This document shows positions 25,490 through 32,931 of a stretch of 64,000 nt of DNA, one piece after another. A program made the translations under genes and the position numbers. Below the pieces are notes generated by a model. That model worked only from the letters and a program-made list of their open reading frames with translations, had not been told where the DNA came from and did no database searches. Every line of letters begins with the position of its first letter. The first letter of the stretch is position 1. Source of the DNA: Cupriavidus sp. (GTDB lineage Bacteria; Pseudomonadota; Gammaproteobacteria; Burkholderiales; Burkholderiaceae); contig JAPSLC010000005.1 in NCBI GenBank assembly GCA_031181345.1, positions 62,001 through 126,000 of the forward strand, in the 5' to 3' direction.

Positions 25490-27229
25490 ATGCGTCGTTC
25501 CCCGACCACGCGAGCCGCCGGTTTGTCCGCGGCGGTGATAGCCCTGGTCGTCCTCTATATCGTCCTGCTCTGGTTCGGGACGCTGGACGCCCGCCATCTG
25601 TTGCGCTCCGACGAAGGCCGCTATGCCGAGATCGCCCGCGAGATGTTCGCTACCGGCGACTGGGTCACGATCCGCTACAACGGCGTCAAGTATTTCGAGA
25701 AGCCGCCCTTTCACCTGTGGGTGACCGCCCTGACCTATACCGCCTTCGGGCTGGGCGAATGGCAGGCGCGGCTGTGCGTTGCGCTGTCCGGCTTCGTCGG
25801 CCTGCTGGCGTCGATGTGGGCGGCCGGCCGCTGGTTCGGCGCGCGCGCCGGCTGGCTGACCGGGCTGGCGCTCGCCGCCGCGCCGATGTGGAGCGTCGCC
25901 GCGCACTTCAATTCGCTCGACATGACGCTGGCCGGCGCACTCGCCTGCGTGCTGGCCTGCATGCTGCTGGCGCAGCACCCTGACACCACGCCCGCCGCCC
26001 GGCGCGGCTGGATGCTGGGTTGCTGGGCGGCGATGGGCGTCGCCATCCTGACCAAGGGACTGATCGGCATCGCCCTGCCCGGGCTGGTGCTGGTCGTCTA
26101 CACCGCCATCACGCGCGACTTTGGGCTGTGGCGGCGGCTGCATCTGCTGTGGGGCATCGCGCTGCTGCTGGCGATCACGGTGCCGTGGTTCTGGCTGATC
26201 GCCGAACGCAATCCGGAATTCCTGCGCTTCTTCTTCATCCACGAGCATTGGCAGCGCTATACGACCAGCGTCCATCATCGCCAGGGGCCGGTTTGGTACT
26301 TCGTGCCCTTGCTGCTGGCCGGCTTCGTGCCCTGGCTGGCGCTGGTGCCGGGCATCTGGCGCGCGGTGCGCCGCGAGCGGACCGAACTCGCGCAGGCGGC
26401 AGCCCCCGCGCCACTGCGCCCCGCCCTGCTGATGCTGGTCTGGGCCGGCGCCATCTTCGTCTTCTTCAGCCTGTCGAACTCCAAGCTGCCCGGCTATATC
26501 GTGCCGATCTTTCCGGCGCTGGGCATGCTGGCCGGCGTCGCGCTGGACCGCATCGACGACACCGGCTGGCGGCGCCTGCTGCTGCTGATGCTGGGCGTCT
26601 CGCTGCTCGGGCTGGCCGCCACGCCGGTGGTCGCCACGCTGGACTCCGACAACACGCCCAACGCCTATTACCGGGTGTTCGCGCTGTGGATCGGCGCCGC
26701 CTTCGTCGTCATGTTCGCCGGCGTGCTGCTCGCGCACTGGATGGCACGACGCAACGGCCGATTGGCCAGCATCGTGGTCTACGGCCTGGCGATGTACACC
26801 AGCTTCACGGTCGCGCTGCTCGGCCATGAGGTGATGGGCCGGCGCACCTCCGGCATCGACCTGGTGCCTGCCATTCAGCAAGTACTGAAGAACGACACGC
26901 CGTTCTATGGCGTCGGCATGCTCGACCACACGCTGCCGTTCTACCTGCGCCATCCGCTGACGCTGGTCTGGCATCCCGACGAACTGCAATTCGGCCTGCA
27001 GCAAGAGCCGGACAAATGGATTCCGACGCTGGAGGCCTTCGAACAGGTCTGGCGCAATGGCAAGCCCGCGGTGGCGATCATGTCGCCGGAGATGTACACC
27101 AGATTGCAGGCTCAGGCGTTGCCGATGTATCGGGTCGCCGAAGACGTGCGCCGCGTCGTGGTCACCAATTTCGCGCCGCCGCCGGCGGCCGCCACGCCCG
27201 CCGCGGCCGCATCTCCTTCCAACCCATGA
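25490..27229 (+). CDS. arnT: ArnT, lipid A 4-amino-4-deoxy-L-arabinose transferase (GT83)
   Basis: 579 residues from MRRSPTTRAAG, after AGGAG. The N-terminal periplasmic loop has the GT83 motif RSDEGRYAEIAREM with its acidic pair. Thirteen or so membrane segments follow, then a periplasmic C-terminal domain of about 130 residues. It moves Ara4N from undecaprenyl phosphate to lipid A phosphates in the outer leaflet of the inner membrane, lowering charge and polymyxin binding. It is first in the operon, ahead of the synthesis genes, whereas in enteric bacteria arnT follows arnD. The stop overlaps the arnE/F-like start. Confidence 0.93.
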   Translation: MRRSPTTRAAGLSAAVIALVVLYIVLLWFGTLDARHLLRSDEGRYAEIAREMFATGDWVTIRYNGVKYFEKPPFHLWVTALTYTAFGLGEWQARLCVALSGFVGLLASMWAAGRWFGARAGWLTGLALAAAPMWSVAAHFNSLDMTLAGALACVLACMLLAQHPDTTPAARRGWMLGCWAAMGVAILTKGLIGIALPGLVLVVYTAITRDFGLWRRLHLLWGIALLLAITVPWFWLIAERNPEFLRFFFIHEHWQRYTTSVHHRQGPVWYFVPLLLAGFVPWLALVPGIWRAVRRERTELAQAAAPAPLRPALLMLVWAGAIFVFFSLSNSKLPGYIVPIFPALGMLAGVALDRIDDTGWRRLLLLMLGVSLLGLAATPVVATLDSDNTPNAYYRVFALWIGAAFVVMFAGVLLAHWMARRNGRLASIVVYGLAMYTSFTVALLGHEVMGRRTSGIDLVPAIQQVLKNDTPFYGVGMLDHTLPFYLRHPLTLVWHPDELQFGLQQEPDKWIPTLEAFEQVWRNGKPAVAIMSPEMYTRLQAQALPMYRVAEDVRRVVVTNFAPPPAAATPAAAASPSNP

Positions 27230-27597
27230 CGATCACCACCTTCGCTTTCATCCTCACCGGCGTGCTGCTCAACGCCTGCGCGCAACTGCTGCTCAAGGCC
27301 GGCGTCAACGCGGTCGGCGCGATCGCGCTGGAGCGCGCCACGCTGTTCGACACCGCGCTGCGCGTGCTGGCCCAATGGCCAGTGCTGGCCGGGCTGAGCC
27401 TTTACGTCGCCAGCGTCGCGGTGTGGATCGTCGGTCTGTCACGCGTCGATGTATCGATGGCCTATCCGATGCTGTCGCTCGGCTATGTGGTCAACGCGGT
27501 GGCCGCATGGTGGCTGTTCGGTGAGATGATCGGACCCATGCGGATGGCCGGCATCCTGCTGATCCTGGCCGGCGTGTTCCTGATCGCGCGGTCATGA
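27226..27597 (+). CDS. ArnE/ArnF-like undecaprenyl-phosphate-Ara4N flippase subunit (SMR/EamA family)
   Basis: 123 residues with four membrane helices (start MTITTFAFILTGVLLNACAQLLLKAG, end MRMAGILLILAGVFLIAR), the small-multidrug-resistance fold. Enteric bacteria have two such genes, arnE and arnF. Only one is present here, so it may act as a homodimer. It should flip undecaprenyl-phosphate-Ara4N to the periplasmic face for ArnT. The start overlaps the arnT stop and its own stop overlaps the arnB start (ATGA on both sides). Confidence 0.85.
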   Translation: MTITTFAFILTGVLLNACAQLLLKAGVNAVGAIALERATLFDTALRVLAQWPVLAGLSLYVASVAVWIVGLSRVDVSMAYPMLSLGYVVNAVAAWWLFGEMIGPMRMAGILLILAGVFLIARS

Positions 27598-28814
27598 TCG
27601 CTCGGTCCGGATCGTTCTTGTCGATGTCCTGCTCCGAAACGCCGATGCCCGCCTCCAAGCCATCCGCCGAGCCCTTCCTGCCCTTCGTCAGGCCCGACAT
27701 CGACGCCGACGCGATCGCCGCGGTCGGCGAGGTGCTGGCCTCGGGCTGGATCACCTCCGGTCCGAAGATGCAGGCCTTCGAGGCCGCGCTGTCGGCGCTG
27801 TTCGACGGACGGCCGGTGCGCACCTTCGCCAACGGCTCGGCGACGATGGAGATCGCGCTGCGGATCGCCGGCATCGGTCCCGGCGACGAGGTGATCACCA
27901 CCGCGATCACCTGGGTTGCCACCGCTAACGTGATCGTCGCAGTGGGCGCGCAGCCGGTCTTCGTCGACATCGATCCGCGCACGCGCAATCTCGATCTCGA
28001 CGCGGTCGAGGCCGCGATCACGCCGCGCACCCGCGCGATCCTGCCGGTCTATCTGGCCGGCTTGCCGGTCGACATGGACCGCCTCTACGCGATCGCGCAG
28101 CGGCACGGGCTGCGCGTGATCGAGGACGCCGCGCAGGCGATCGATTCGCGCTGGCAAGGCCGGCGCATCGGCAGCTTCGGCGATCTGGTCAGCTTCAGCT
28201 TCCAGGCCAACAAGAACATCACCACCGTCGAAGGCGGCTGCCTGGTGATGAGCGACGAGGACGAGGCGCTGCGCGCCGAGCGGCTGCGCCTGCAGGGCGT
28301 GATCCGCAGCGGCATGGACGGCATGGACGTCGAAGTGCCGGGCGGCAAGTTCAACCTGACCGATGTCAATGCCGCGATCGGGCTGGCGCAGCTGCCGCGG
28401 CTCGATGCGATCACCGCGCGCCGCACCGCGTTGGCCCGCGCCTACCTGGACGCCGCCGCGCGGCATGGCCTGGCCGAGCTCGGCATCGAACTGCCGGTCG
28501 CCGGCGATTCCGCGACAGCGCAGTCGAACTGGCATATGTTTCAAGTGGTACTGCCGGCCGAGCGGGTGCGCGGCGGACGGGCCGCGGTGATGCAGGCCCT
28601 GCGCGAGGCCGGCATCGGCACCGGCGTGCACTACCCCGCGCTGCATCTGTTTACGTACTACCGCTCGCTGGGCTGGCGCGAAGGCATGCTGCCGCACGCC
28701 GAGCGCATCGGGCGGGGCATTCTCACGCTGCCGCTCTTCCCGGCCATGCAAGAGGCCGATGTCGAGCGCGTCTGCGCCACGCTGAACGAAACATGCAAAC
28801 GTCTGCTTCCGTAA
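27594..28814 (+). CDS. arnB: ArnB, UDP-4-amino-4-deoxy-L-arabinose aminotransferase
   Basis: 406 residues, DegT/DnrJ/EryC1 family. The PLP Lys is Lys207 in SFQANKNITTVEGG, the sugar-aminotransferase signature with Asn in place of Gly/His. DVIEDAAQAIDSRW-type residues near 178 (VIEDAAQAIDS) bind the cofactor, and GVHYPALHLFTYYRSLG is the conserved C-terminal piece. It converts UDP-4-keto-arabinose to UDP-Ara4N with glutamate. The ATG at 27,594 overlaps the preceding stop; later Mets at codons 11 and 18 are possible starts, as the family core begins near FLPFVRPDID. Confidence 0.95.
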   Translation: MIARSGSFLSMSCSETPMPASKPSAEPFLPFVRPDIDADAIAAVGEVLASGWITSGPKMQAFEAALSALFDGRPVRTFANGSATMEIALRIAGIGPGDEVITTAITWVATANVIVAVGAQPVFVDIDPRTRNLDLDAVEAAITPRTRAILPVYLAGLPVDMDRLYAIAQRHGLRVIEDAAQAIDSRWQGRRIGSFGDLVSFSFQANKNITTVEGGCLVMSDEDEALRAERLRLQGVIRSGMDGMDVEVPGGKFNLTDVNAAIGLAQLPRLDAITARRTALARAYLDAAARHGLAELGIELPVAGDSATAQSNWHMFQVVLPAERVRGGRAAVMQALREAGIGTGVHYPALHLFTYYRSLGWREGMLPHAERIGRGILTLPLFPAMQEADVERVCATLNETCKRLLP

Positions 28815-30001
28815 CTTCCGAGCTGGTGTCCTGCGCGATGCCGCATCCGCTGCCGGGCCATCCCTCGCGCATTCGCGACGACGAGACCGCGCCGCTGCCC
28901 GGCCAGTCCTCGCCGCCGCGCGCCAGGCCGATCGAGGTCTCGGTGGTGATCCCCGTCTACAACGAGGAGGCCGGCCTGCAGGCGCTGTTCGACCGGCTCT
29001 ATCCCGCGCTCGACGGCCTGGCCACCAGCTACGAGATCGTCTTCGTCAACGACGGCAGCACCGACCGCTCGGCCCAGATCCTGGCGCGGCAGTTCCGCCA
29101 GCGGCCCGAGGTCACGCGCGTGGTGATGTTCAACGGCAATTTCGGCCAGCACATGGCGATCCTTGCCGGCTTCGAGCATGCGCGCGGCCGCATGGTGATC
29201 ACGCTCGACGCGGACCTGCAGAATCCGCCCGAGGAAATTCCGCGGCTGGTCGAAGCGATCCGGGGGGGCCACGACTATGTCGGCACGATCCGACGCCAGC
29301 GCCATGACAGCGCCTTCCGCCGCGTCGCCTCGTTCGCGATGAACCGGCTGCGCGAACGGATCACGCATATCCGGATGACCGACCAGGGCTGCATGCTGCG
29401 CGCGTACGACCGCAGCGTGGTCGACACCATCAATGCCTGCCGCGAAGTCAATACCTTCATCCCCGCGCTGGCCTACACGTTCTCTTCCAATCCGGTCGAG
29501 ATCGTGGTCGGCCACGAGGAGCGGCATGCGGGCGAATCGAAGTATTCGCTGTACCAGCTGGTGCGCCTGAACTTCGATCTGGTCACCGGCTTCTCGATCG
29601 TGCCGCTGCAGTGGTTCTCGGTGATCGGCACGGTGCTGTCGCTGCTGTCGGGCGCGCTGTTCGTGGTGCTGCTGGTGCGGCGTTTCCTGCTGGGATCCGA
29701 GGTACAGGGCCTGTTCACGCTGTTCGCCTTCAACTTCTTCCTGGTCGGCATCATGCTGTTCGGCATCGGCCTGCTGGGCGAATACGTGGGCCGCATCTAT
29801 CAGCAGGTACGCGACCGGCCGCGCTATCGGATCAAGGCGATCCTCGATGCGTCGCAGGCCGACGCGGCCCGCGGCGAGGGCAGACGCCGCGCGGCGCTGG
29901 ACGCATTCGACGAGTTTGACGAGTTCGACGAGTTCGGCGAGGTTTGCGAGCGCGATCCTCGCGATCCCCACCACGACCGGAAGCCGCCGTGCGCGCCGTA
30001 G
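28793..30001 (+). CDS. arnC: ArnC, undecaprenyl-phosphate 4-deoxy-4-formamido-L-arabinose transferase (GT2)
   Basis: 402 residues. GT2 catalytic domain from about residue 48: VVIPVYNEEAGL, VFVNDGSTDRS and the DXD-like TLDADLQNPPEEIP. Two C-terminal membrane helices (FSVIGTVLSLLSGALFVVLL and FTLFAFNFFLVGIMLFGIGL). It attaches formylated Ara4N to undecaprenyl phosphate. The C-terminus is longer than in ArnC of enterics by about 50 residues and includes a repeated Asp-Glu-Phe stretch encoded by a 9-bp repeat, then DPHHDRKPPCAP. The coding region overlaps arnB by 22 bp and the next gene by 13 bp. Confidence 0.94.
   Translation: MQTSASVTSELVSCAMPHPLPGHPSRIRDDETAPLPGQSSPPRARPIEVSVVIPVYNEEAGLQALFDRLYPALDGLATSYEIVFVNDGSTDRSAQILARQFRQRPEVTRVVMFNGNFGQHMAILAGFEHARGRMVITLDADLQNPPEEIPRLVEAIRGGHDYVGTIRRQRHDSAFRRVASFAMNRLRERITHIRMTDQGCMLRAYDRSVVDTINACREVNTFIPALAYTFSSNPVEIVVGHEERHAGESKYSLYQLVRLNFDLVTGFSIVPLQWFSVIGTVLSLLSGALFVVLLVRRFLLGSEVQGLFTLFAFNFFLVGIMLFGIGLLGEYVGRIYQQVRDRPRYRIKAILDASQADAARGEGRRRAALDAFDEFDEFDEFGEVCERDPRDPHHDRKPPCAP
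29906..29941. repeat. 9-bp tandem repeat at the 3' end of arnC
   Basis: Four copies of TTYGRCGAG, giving Phe-Asp-Glu repeats. Loss or gain of a unit keeps the arnC frame and changes only tail length. Confidence 0.75.
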
Positions 30002-30921
30002 TCTTCGCGTACCACAACGTCGGCGACCGCTGCCTGCGCGTGCTGCACGCGCGCGGCGTCGAGGTGGCGCTGGTGATCACGCATCGCGATCGCCCCGATG
30101 AAACGATCTGGTTCCGCCGCGTGGCCGATACCGCCGCGGAGCTGGGCCTGCCGGTGATCTATGGCGAAGACCCGAATGATCCGGCGCTGGCAGAAGCCGT
30201 CAGGGCCGCGCGGCCCGACATGATTTTCTCGTTCTACTACCGCGCGCTGATTCCGCCGGCCGTGCTGGCGCTCGCCCCGCATGGCGCCTTCAATATGCAT
30301 GGCTCGCTGCTGCCGAAGTACCGGGGCCGCGTGCCGGTCAACTGGGCCGTGCTGCATGGCGAGACCGAAACCGGCGCGACGCTGCACGCGATGGAGGCCA
30401 GGCCCGACGCCGGCGATATCGTCGCGCAGACCGCGGTGCCGATCCTGCCCGACGATACCGCGCAGCAGGTGTTCGACAAGGTCACCGTCGCCGCCGAGCA
30501 GACGCTGTGGCAAGTATTGCCGGCGATGCTGTCCGGCAACACGCCGCGCCGCCCGAACGTGCTGGCCGAAGGCAGCTACTTCTCGGGGCGCCGTCCCGAG
30601 GACGGCCGCATCGACTGGCAACAGCCGGCCGCGGCGGTCTACAACCTGATCCGCGCGGTCGCGCCGCCCTATCCCGGCGCCTTCACCGAACGTAAGGGCC
30701 GCCGCCTGGTGGTCGAGCGCGCGCGCCGCCCCTTGCCGGCCGAGATGCCGCCCACGCAGGTGCTGGCCGGCCTCACCCCTGGTCTGCACGTGGTCGACGG
30801 CCGCATCGTCGGCCTGTGCGGCGACGGCGGCCTGGTGCTGATCCACGCGCTCTCCGATGGCAACGTGCCGCTGTCCCCGGCCGCCCTTGCCGCGCTGCTG
30901 CAGTCTTCCCCCCAAGCCTGA
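29989..30921 (+). CDS. arnA: ArnA formyltransferase half, free-standing
   Basis: 310 residues if it starts at the GTG at 29,989 (VRAVVFAYHNVG), where the formyltransferase fold begins; an in-frame ATG at 29,944 would add 15 Arg/Pro-rich residues. The catalytic region FNMHGSLLPKYRGRVPVNWA (Asn, His) and MEARPDAGDIV (Asp) are intact. The C-terminal OB-like domain follows (ERKGRRLVVERA). It transfers a formyl group from N10-formyl-tetrahydrofolate to UDP-Ara4N. In E. coli this is the N-terminal half of bifunctional ArnA. Here it is a separate gene directly before the dehydrogenase half. Confidence 0.93.
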   Translation: MRAVVFAYHNVGDRCLRVLHARGVEVALVITHRDRPDETIWFRRVADTAAELGLPVIYGEDPNDPALAEAVRAARPDMIFSFYYRALIPPAVLALAPHGAFNMHGSLLPKYRGRVPVNWAVLHGETETGATLHAMEARPDAGDIVAQTAVPILPDDTAQQVFDKVTVAAEQTLWQVLPAMLSGNTPRRPNVLAEGSYFSGRRPEDGRIDWQQPAAAVYNLIRAVAPPYPGAFTERKGRRLVVERARRPLPAEMPPTQVLAGLTPGLHVVDGRIVGLCGDGGLVLIHALSDGNVPLSPAALAALLQSSPQA

Positions 30922-30934
30922 AGTCTGGAAGTCC

Positions 30935-31987
30935 ATGAAGAAAGTCCTGATCCTCGGCGTCAACGGTTTCATCGGCCACCACCTGACGCGACGCATCCTC
31001 GAAACCACGTCGTCGGAAGTCTATGGCATGGACATGTCGACGGCCCGCCTGGGCGAGCTGATCAACCATCCGCGCATGCATTTCTTCGAGGGCGACATCA
31101 CCATCAACAAGGAATGGATCGAGTACAACATCCGCAAGTGCGATGTCGTGCTGCCGCTGGTGGCGATCGCCACGCCGGCCACCTACGTGCGGCAGCCGCT
31201 GCGGGTGTTCGAACTGGACTTCGAGGCCAACCTGCCGATCGTCCGCGCCGCGGTCAAGTACCGCAAGCACCTGGTGTTTCCGTCGACCTCCGAGGTCTAC
31301 GGCATGTGCGGCGACGAGGCCTTCGATCCCGAGTCGTCGCCGCTGGTCTACGGGCCGATCAACAAGCCGCGCTGGATCTACGCCTGCTCCAAGCAGCTGA
31401 TGGACCGCGTGATCCACGCCTACGGCATCGAGCAGGGCCTGAACTACACGCTGTTCCGGCCCTTCAACTGGATCGGGCCGGGACTGGACTCGATCTTCGA
31501 ATCGAAGGAAGGCAGCTCGCGCGTGGTCACGCAGTTCCTCGGCCATATCGTGCGCGGCGAACCGATCCGGCTGGTCGACGGCGGCGCGCAGCAACGCGCC
31601 TTCGCCGATATCTCGGACGGCATCGCCGCGCTGATGCGGATCATCGAGAATCCCGGCGGCATCGCCAGCGGCAAGATCTTCAACATCGGCAACCCCGGCA
31701 ACGTCCACTCGGTGCGCGAGCTCGCCGAGATGATGCTGCGGATGGCCGCGGACTACCCCGAGTACGCGGAGAGCGCGCGCCATAGCCGCATCCTGGAAAC
31801 GTCGTCGGGCGAGTTCTACGGCAAGGGCTACCAGGACGTGCAGCACCGCGTGCCGAAGATCGACAACACGATGCAGGAGCTCGGCTGGCAGCCGACGGTC
31901 ACGATGGCCGAGTCGCTGCGGCGGATCTTCGAGGCCTATCGCGAGAAGGTGATCGAGGCGCGCACGCTGGTCGATTCCGGCAACTAG
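30935..31987 (+). CDS. ArnA dehydrogenase/decarboxylase half, free-standing
   Basis: 350 residues, extended SDR. NAD-binding GVNGFIGHHL at 8-17, active-site STSEVYG and YACSKQLMD (Tyr-x3-Lys), and the ArnA-specific RPFNWIGPGLD and SSRVVTQFLGHI. It oxidises and decarboxylates UDP-glucuronate to UDP-4-keto-arabinose, the first committed step of Ara4N synthesis. It corresponds to the C-terminal half of E. coli ArnA. The gene begins 13 bp after the formyltransferase stop, so a fusion or fission by a small deletion or insertion is easy to picture. Confidence 0.94.
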   Translation: MKKVLILGVNGFIGHHLTRRILETTSSEVYGMDMSTARLGELINHPRMHFFEGDITINKEWIEYNIRKCDVVLPLVAIATPATYVRQPLRVFELDFEANLPIVRAAVKYRKHLVFPSTSEVYGMCGDEAFDPESSPLVYGPINKPRWIYACSKQLMDRVIHAYGIEQGLNYTLFRPFNWIGPGLDSIFESKEGSSRVVTQFLGHIVRGEPIRLVDGGAQQRAFADISDGIAALMRIIENPGGIASGKIFNIGNPGNVHSVRELAEMMLRMAADYPEYAESARHSRILETSSGEFYGKGYQDVQHRVPKIDNTMQELGWQPTVTMAESLRRIFEAYREKVIEARTLVDSGN

Positions 31988-32007
31988 GCCAACGAAGCAA
32001 CAGAACA

Positions 32008-32898
32008 ATGGCCACGATTGCCCTGAAGGTCGACGTCGACACCCTGCGCGGCACGCGCGAAGGCGTGCCGAAGCTGATCGCCCTGCTGCGCGAGCACGAC
32101 GCCCGTGCGACCTTCCTGTTCAGCCTCGGCCCGGACCATACCGGCTGGGCGCTGCGGCGCGTGTTCCGGCCGGGCTTCCTGCAGAAGGTGTCGCGCACCT
32201 CGGTGGTATCGCACTACGGCCTGCGCACGCTGCTGTATGGCGTGCTGCTGCCTGGCCCGGACATCGGCGTGCGCGCGGCCGACGCGATGCGCGCGGCGCG
32301 CAATGCCGGCCATGAATGCGGCATTCACACCTGGGACCACGTCTACTGGCAGGACCATGTGCGCACGCGCGACGCCGGGTGGACCCGTGCCCAGATGCGG
32401 CGTGCCTGGCAACGCTTCGAGGCGGTGTTCGGCGAGCCGCCGTCGACGCACGGCGCGGCCGGCTGGCAGATGAATGCAGAAGCGTTCCGGCAGCTCGACG
32501 ATTGGGGGCTGCGCTATGCGTCGGATGGCCGCGGTGCCGAACCCTATGTGCCGGTGCTCGGCGGCACGCCGTGCCGCCACGTGCAGTTGCCAACTACCCT
32601 GCCGACGCTGGACGAATTGATCGGCGCGGACGGCATCGACGAGGGCAACGTGCACGAGGCGCTGCTGGCGCGTACCGAAGACGGCCGCGACCATGTCTTC
32701 ACGCTGCATGCGGAGCTGGAGGGCGGCAAGCTGGCCCCGGTGTTCGAGCGCCTGCTGCAGGGCTGGCGCCGGCAGGGACATCGGCTGGCCCCGCTGGCGA
32801 CGCTATATGACCAACTCGATCGCCATCGCCTGCCGCAGTTGCCGCTGACGTGGGGGACGGTGCCCGGGCGCAGCGGCGAACTGATCGTGCAGCGCTAA
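32008..32898 (+). CDS. arnD: ArnD, undecaprenyl-phosphate 4-deoxy-4-formamido-arabinose deformylase
   Basis: 296 residues of NodB/polysaccharide-deacetylase fold. The metal-binding Asp lies near the N-terminus (ALKVDVDTLRGTREGVP), the His pair in CGIHTWDHVYWQDH, and THGAAGWQMN and DHVFTLHAELEGG are ArnD-typical. It removes the formyl group from the lipid-linked sugar so that the Ara4N can be flipped and transferred. Last gene of the operon. It ends 33 bp from the tail of the convergent metal ATPase gene, with no obvious terminator between them. Confidence 0.94.
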   Translation: MATIALKVDVDTLRGTREGVPKLIALLREHDARATFLFSLGPDHTGWALRRVFRPGFLQKVSRTSVVSHYGLRTLLYGVLLPGPDIGVRAADAMRAARNAGHECGIHTWDHVYWQDHVRTRDAGWTRAQMRRAWQRFEAVFGEPPSTHGAAGWQMNAEAFRQLDDWGLRYASDGRGAEPYVPVLGGTPCRHVQLPTTLPTLDELIGADGIDEGNVHEALLARTEDGRDHVFTLHAELEGGKLAPVFERLLQGWRRQGHRLAPLATLYDQLDRHRLPQLPLTWGTVPGRSGELIVQR

Positions 32899-32931
32899 GG
32901 GCGGCCCCCGAGCGTCGGCGGGGTCGGTCGA

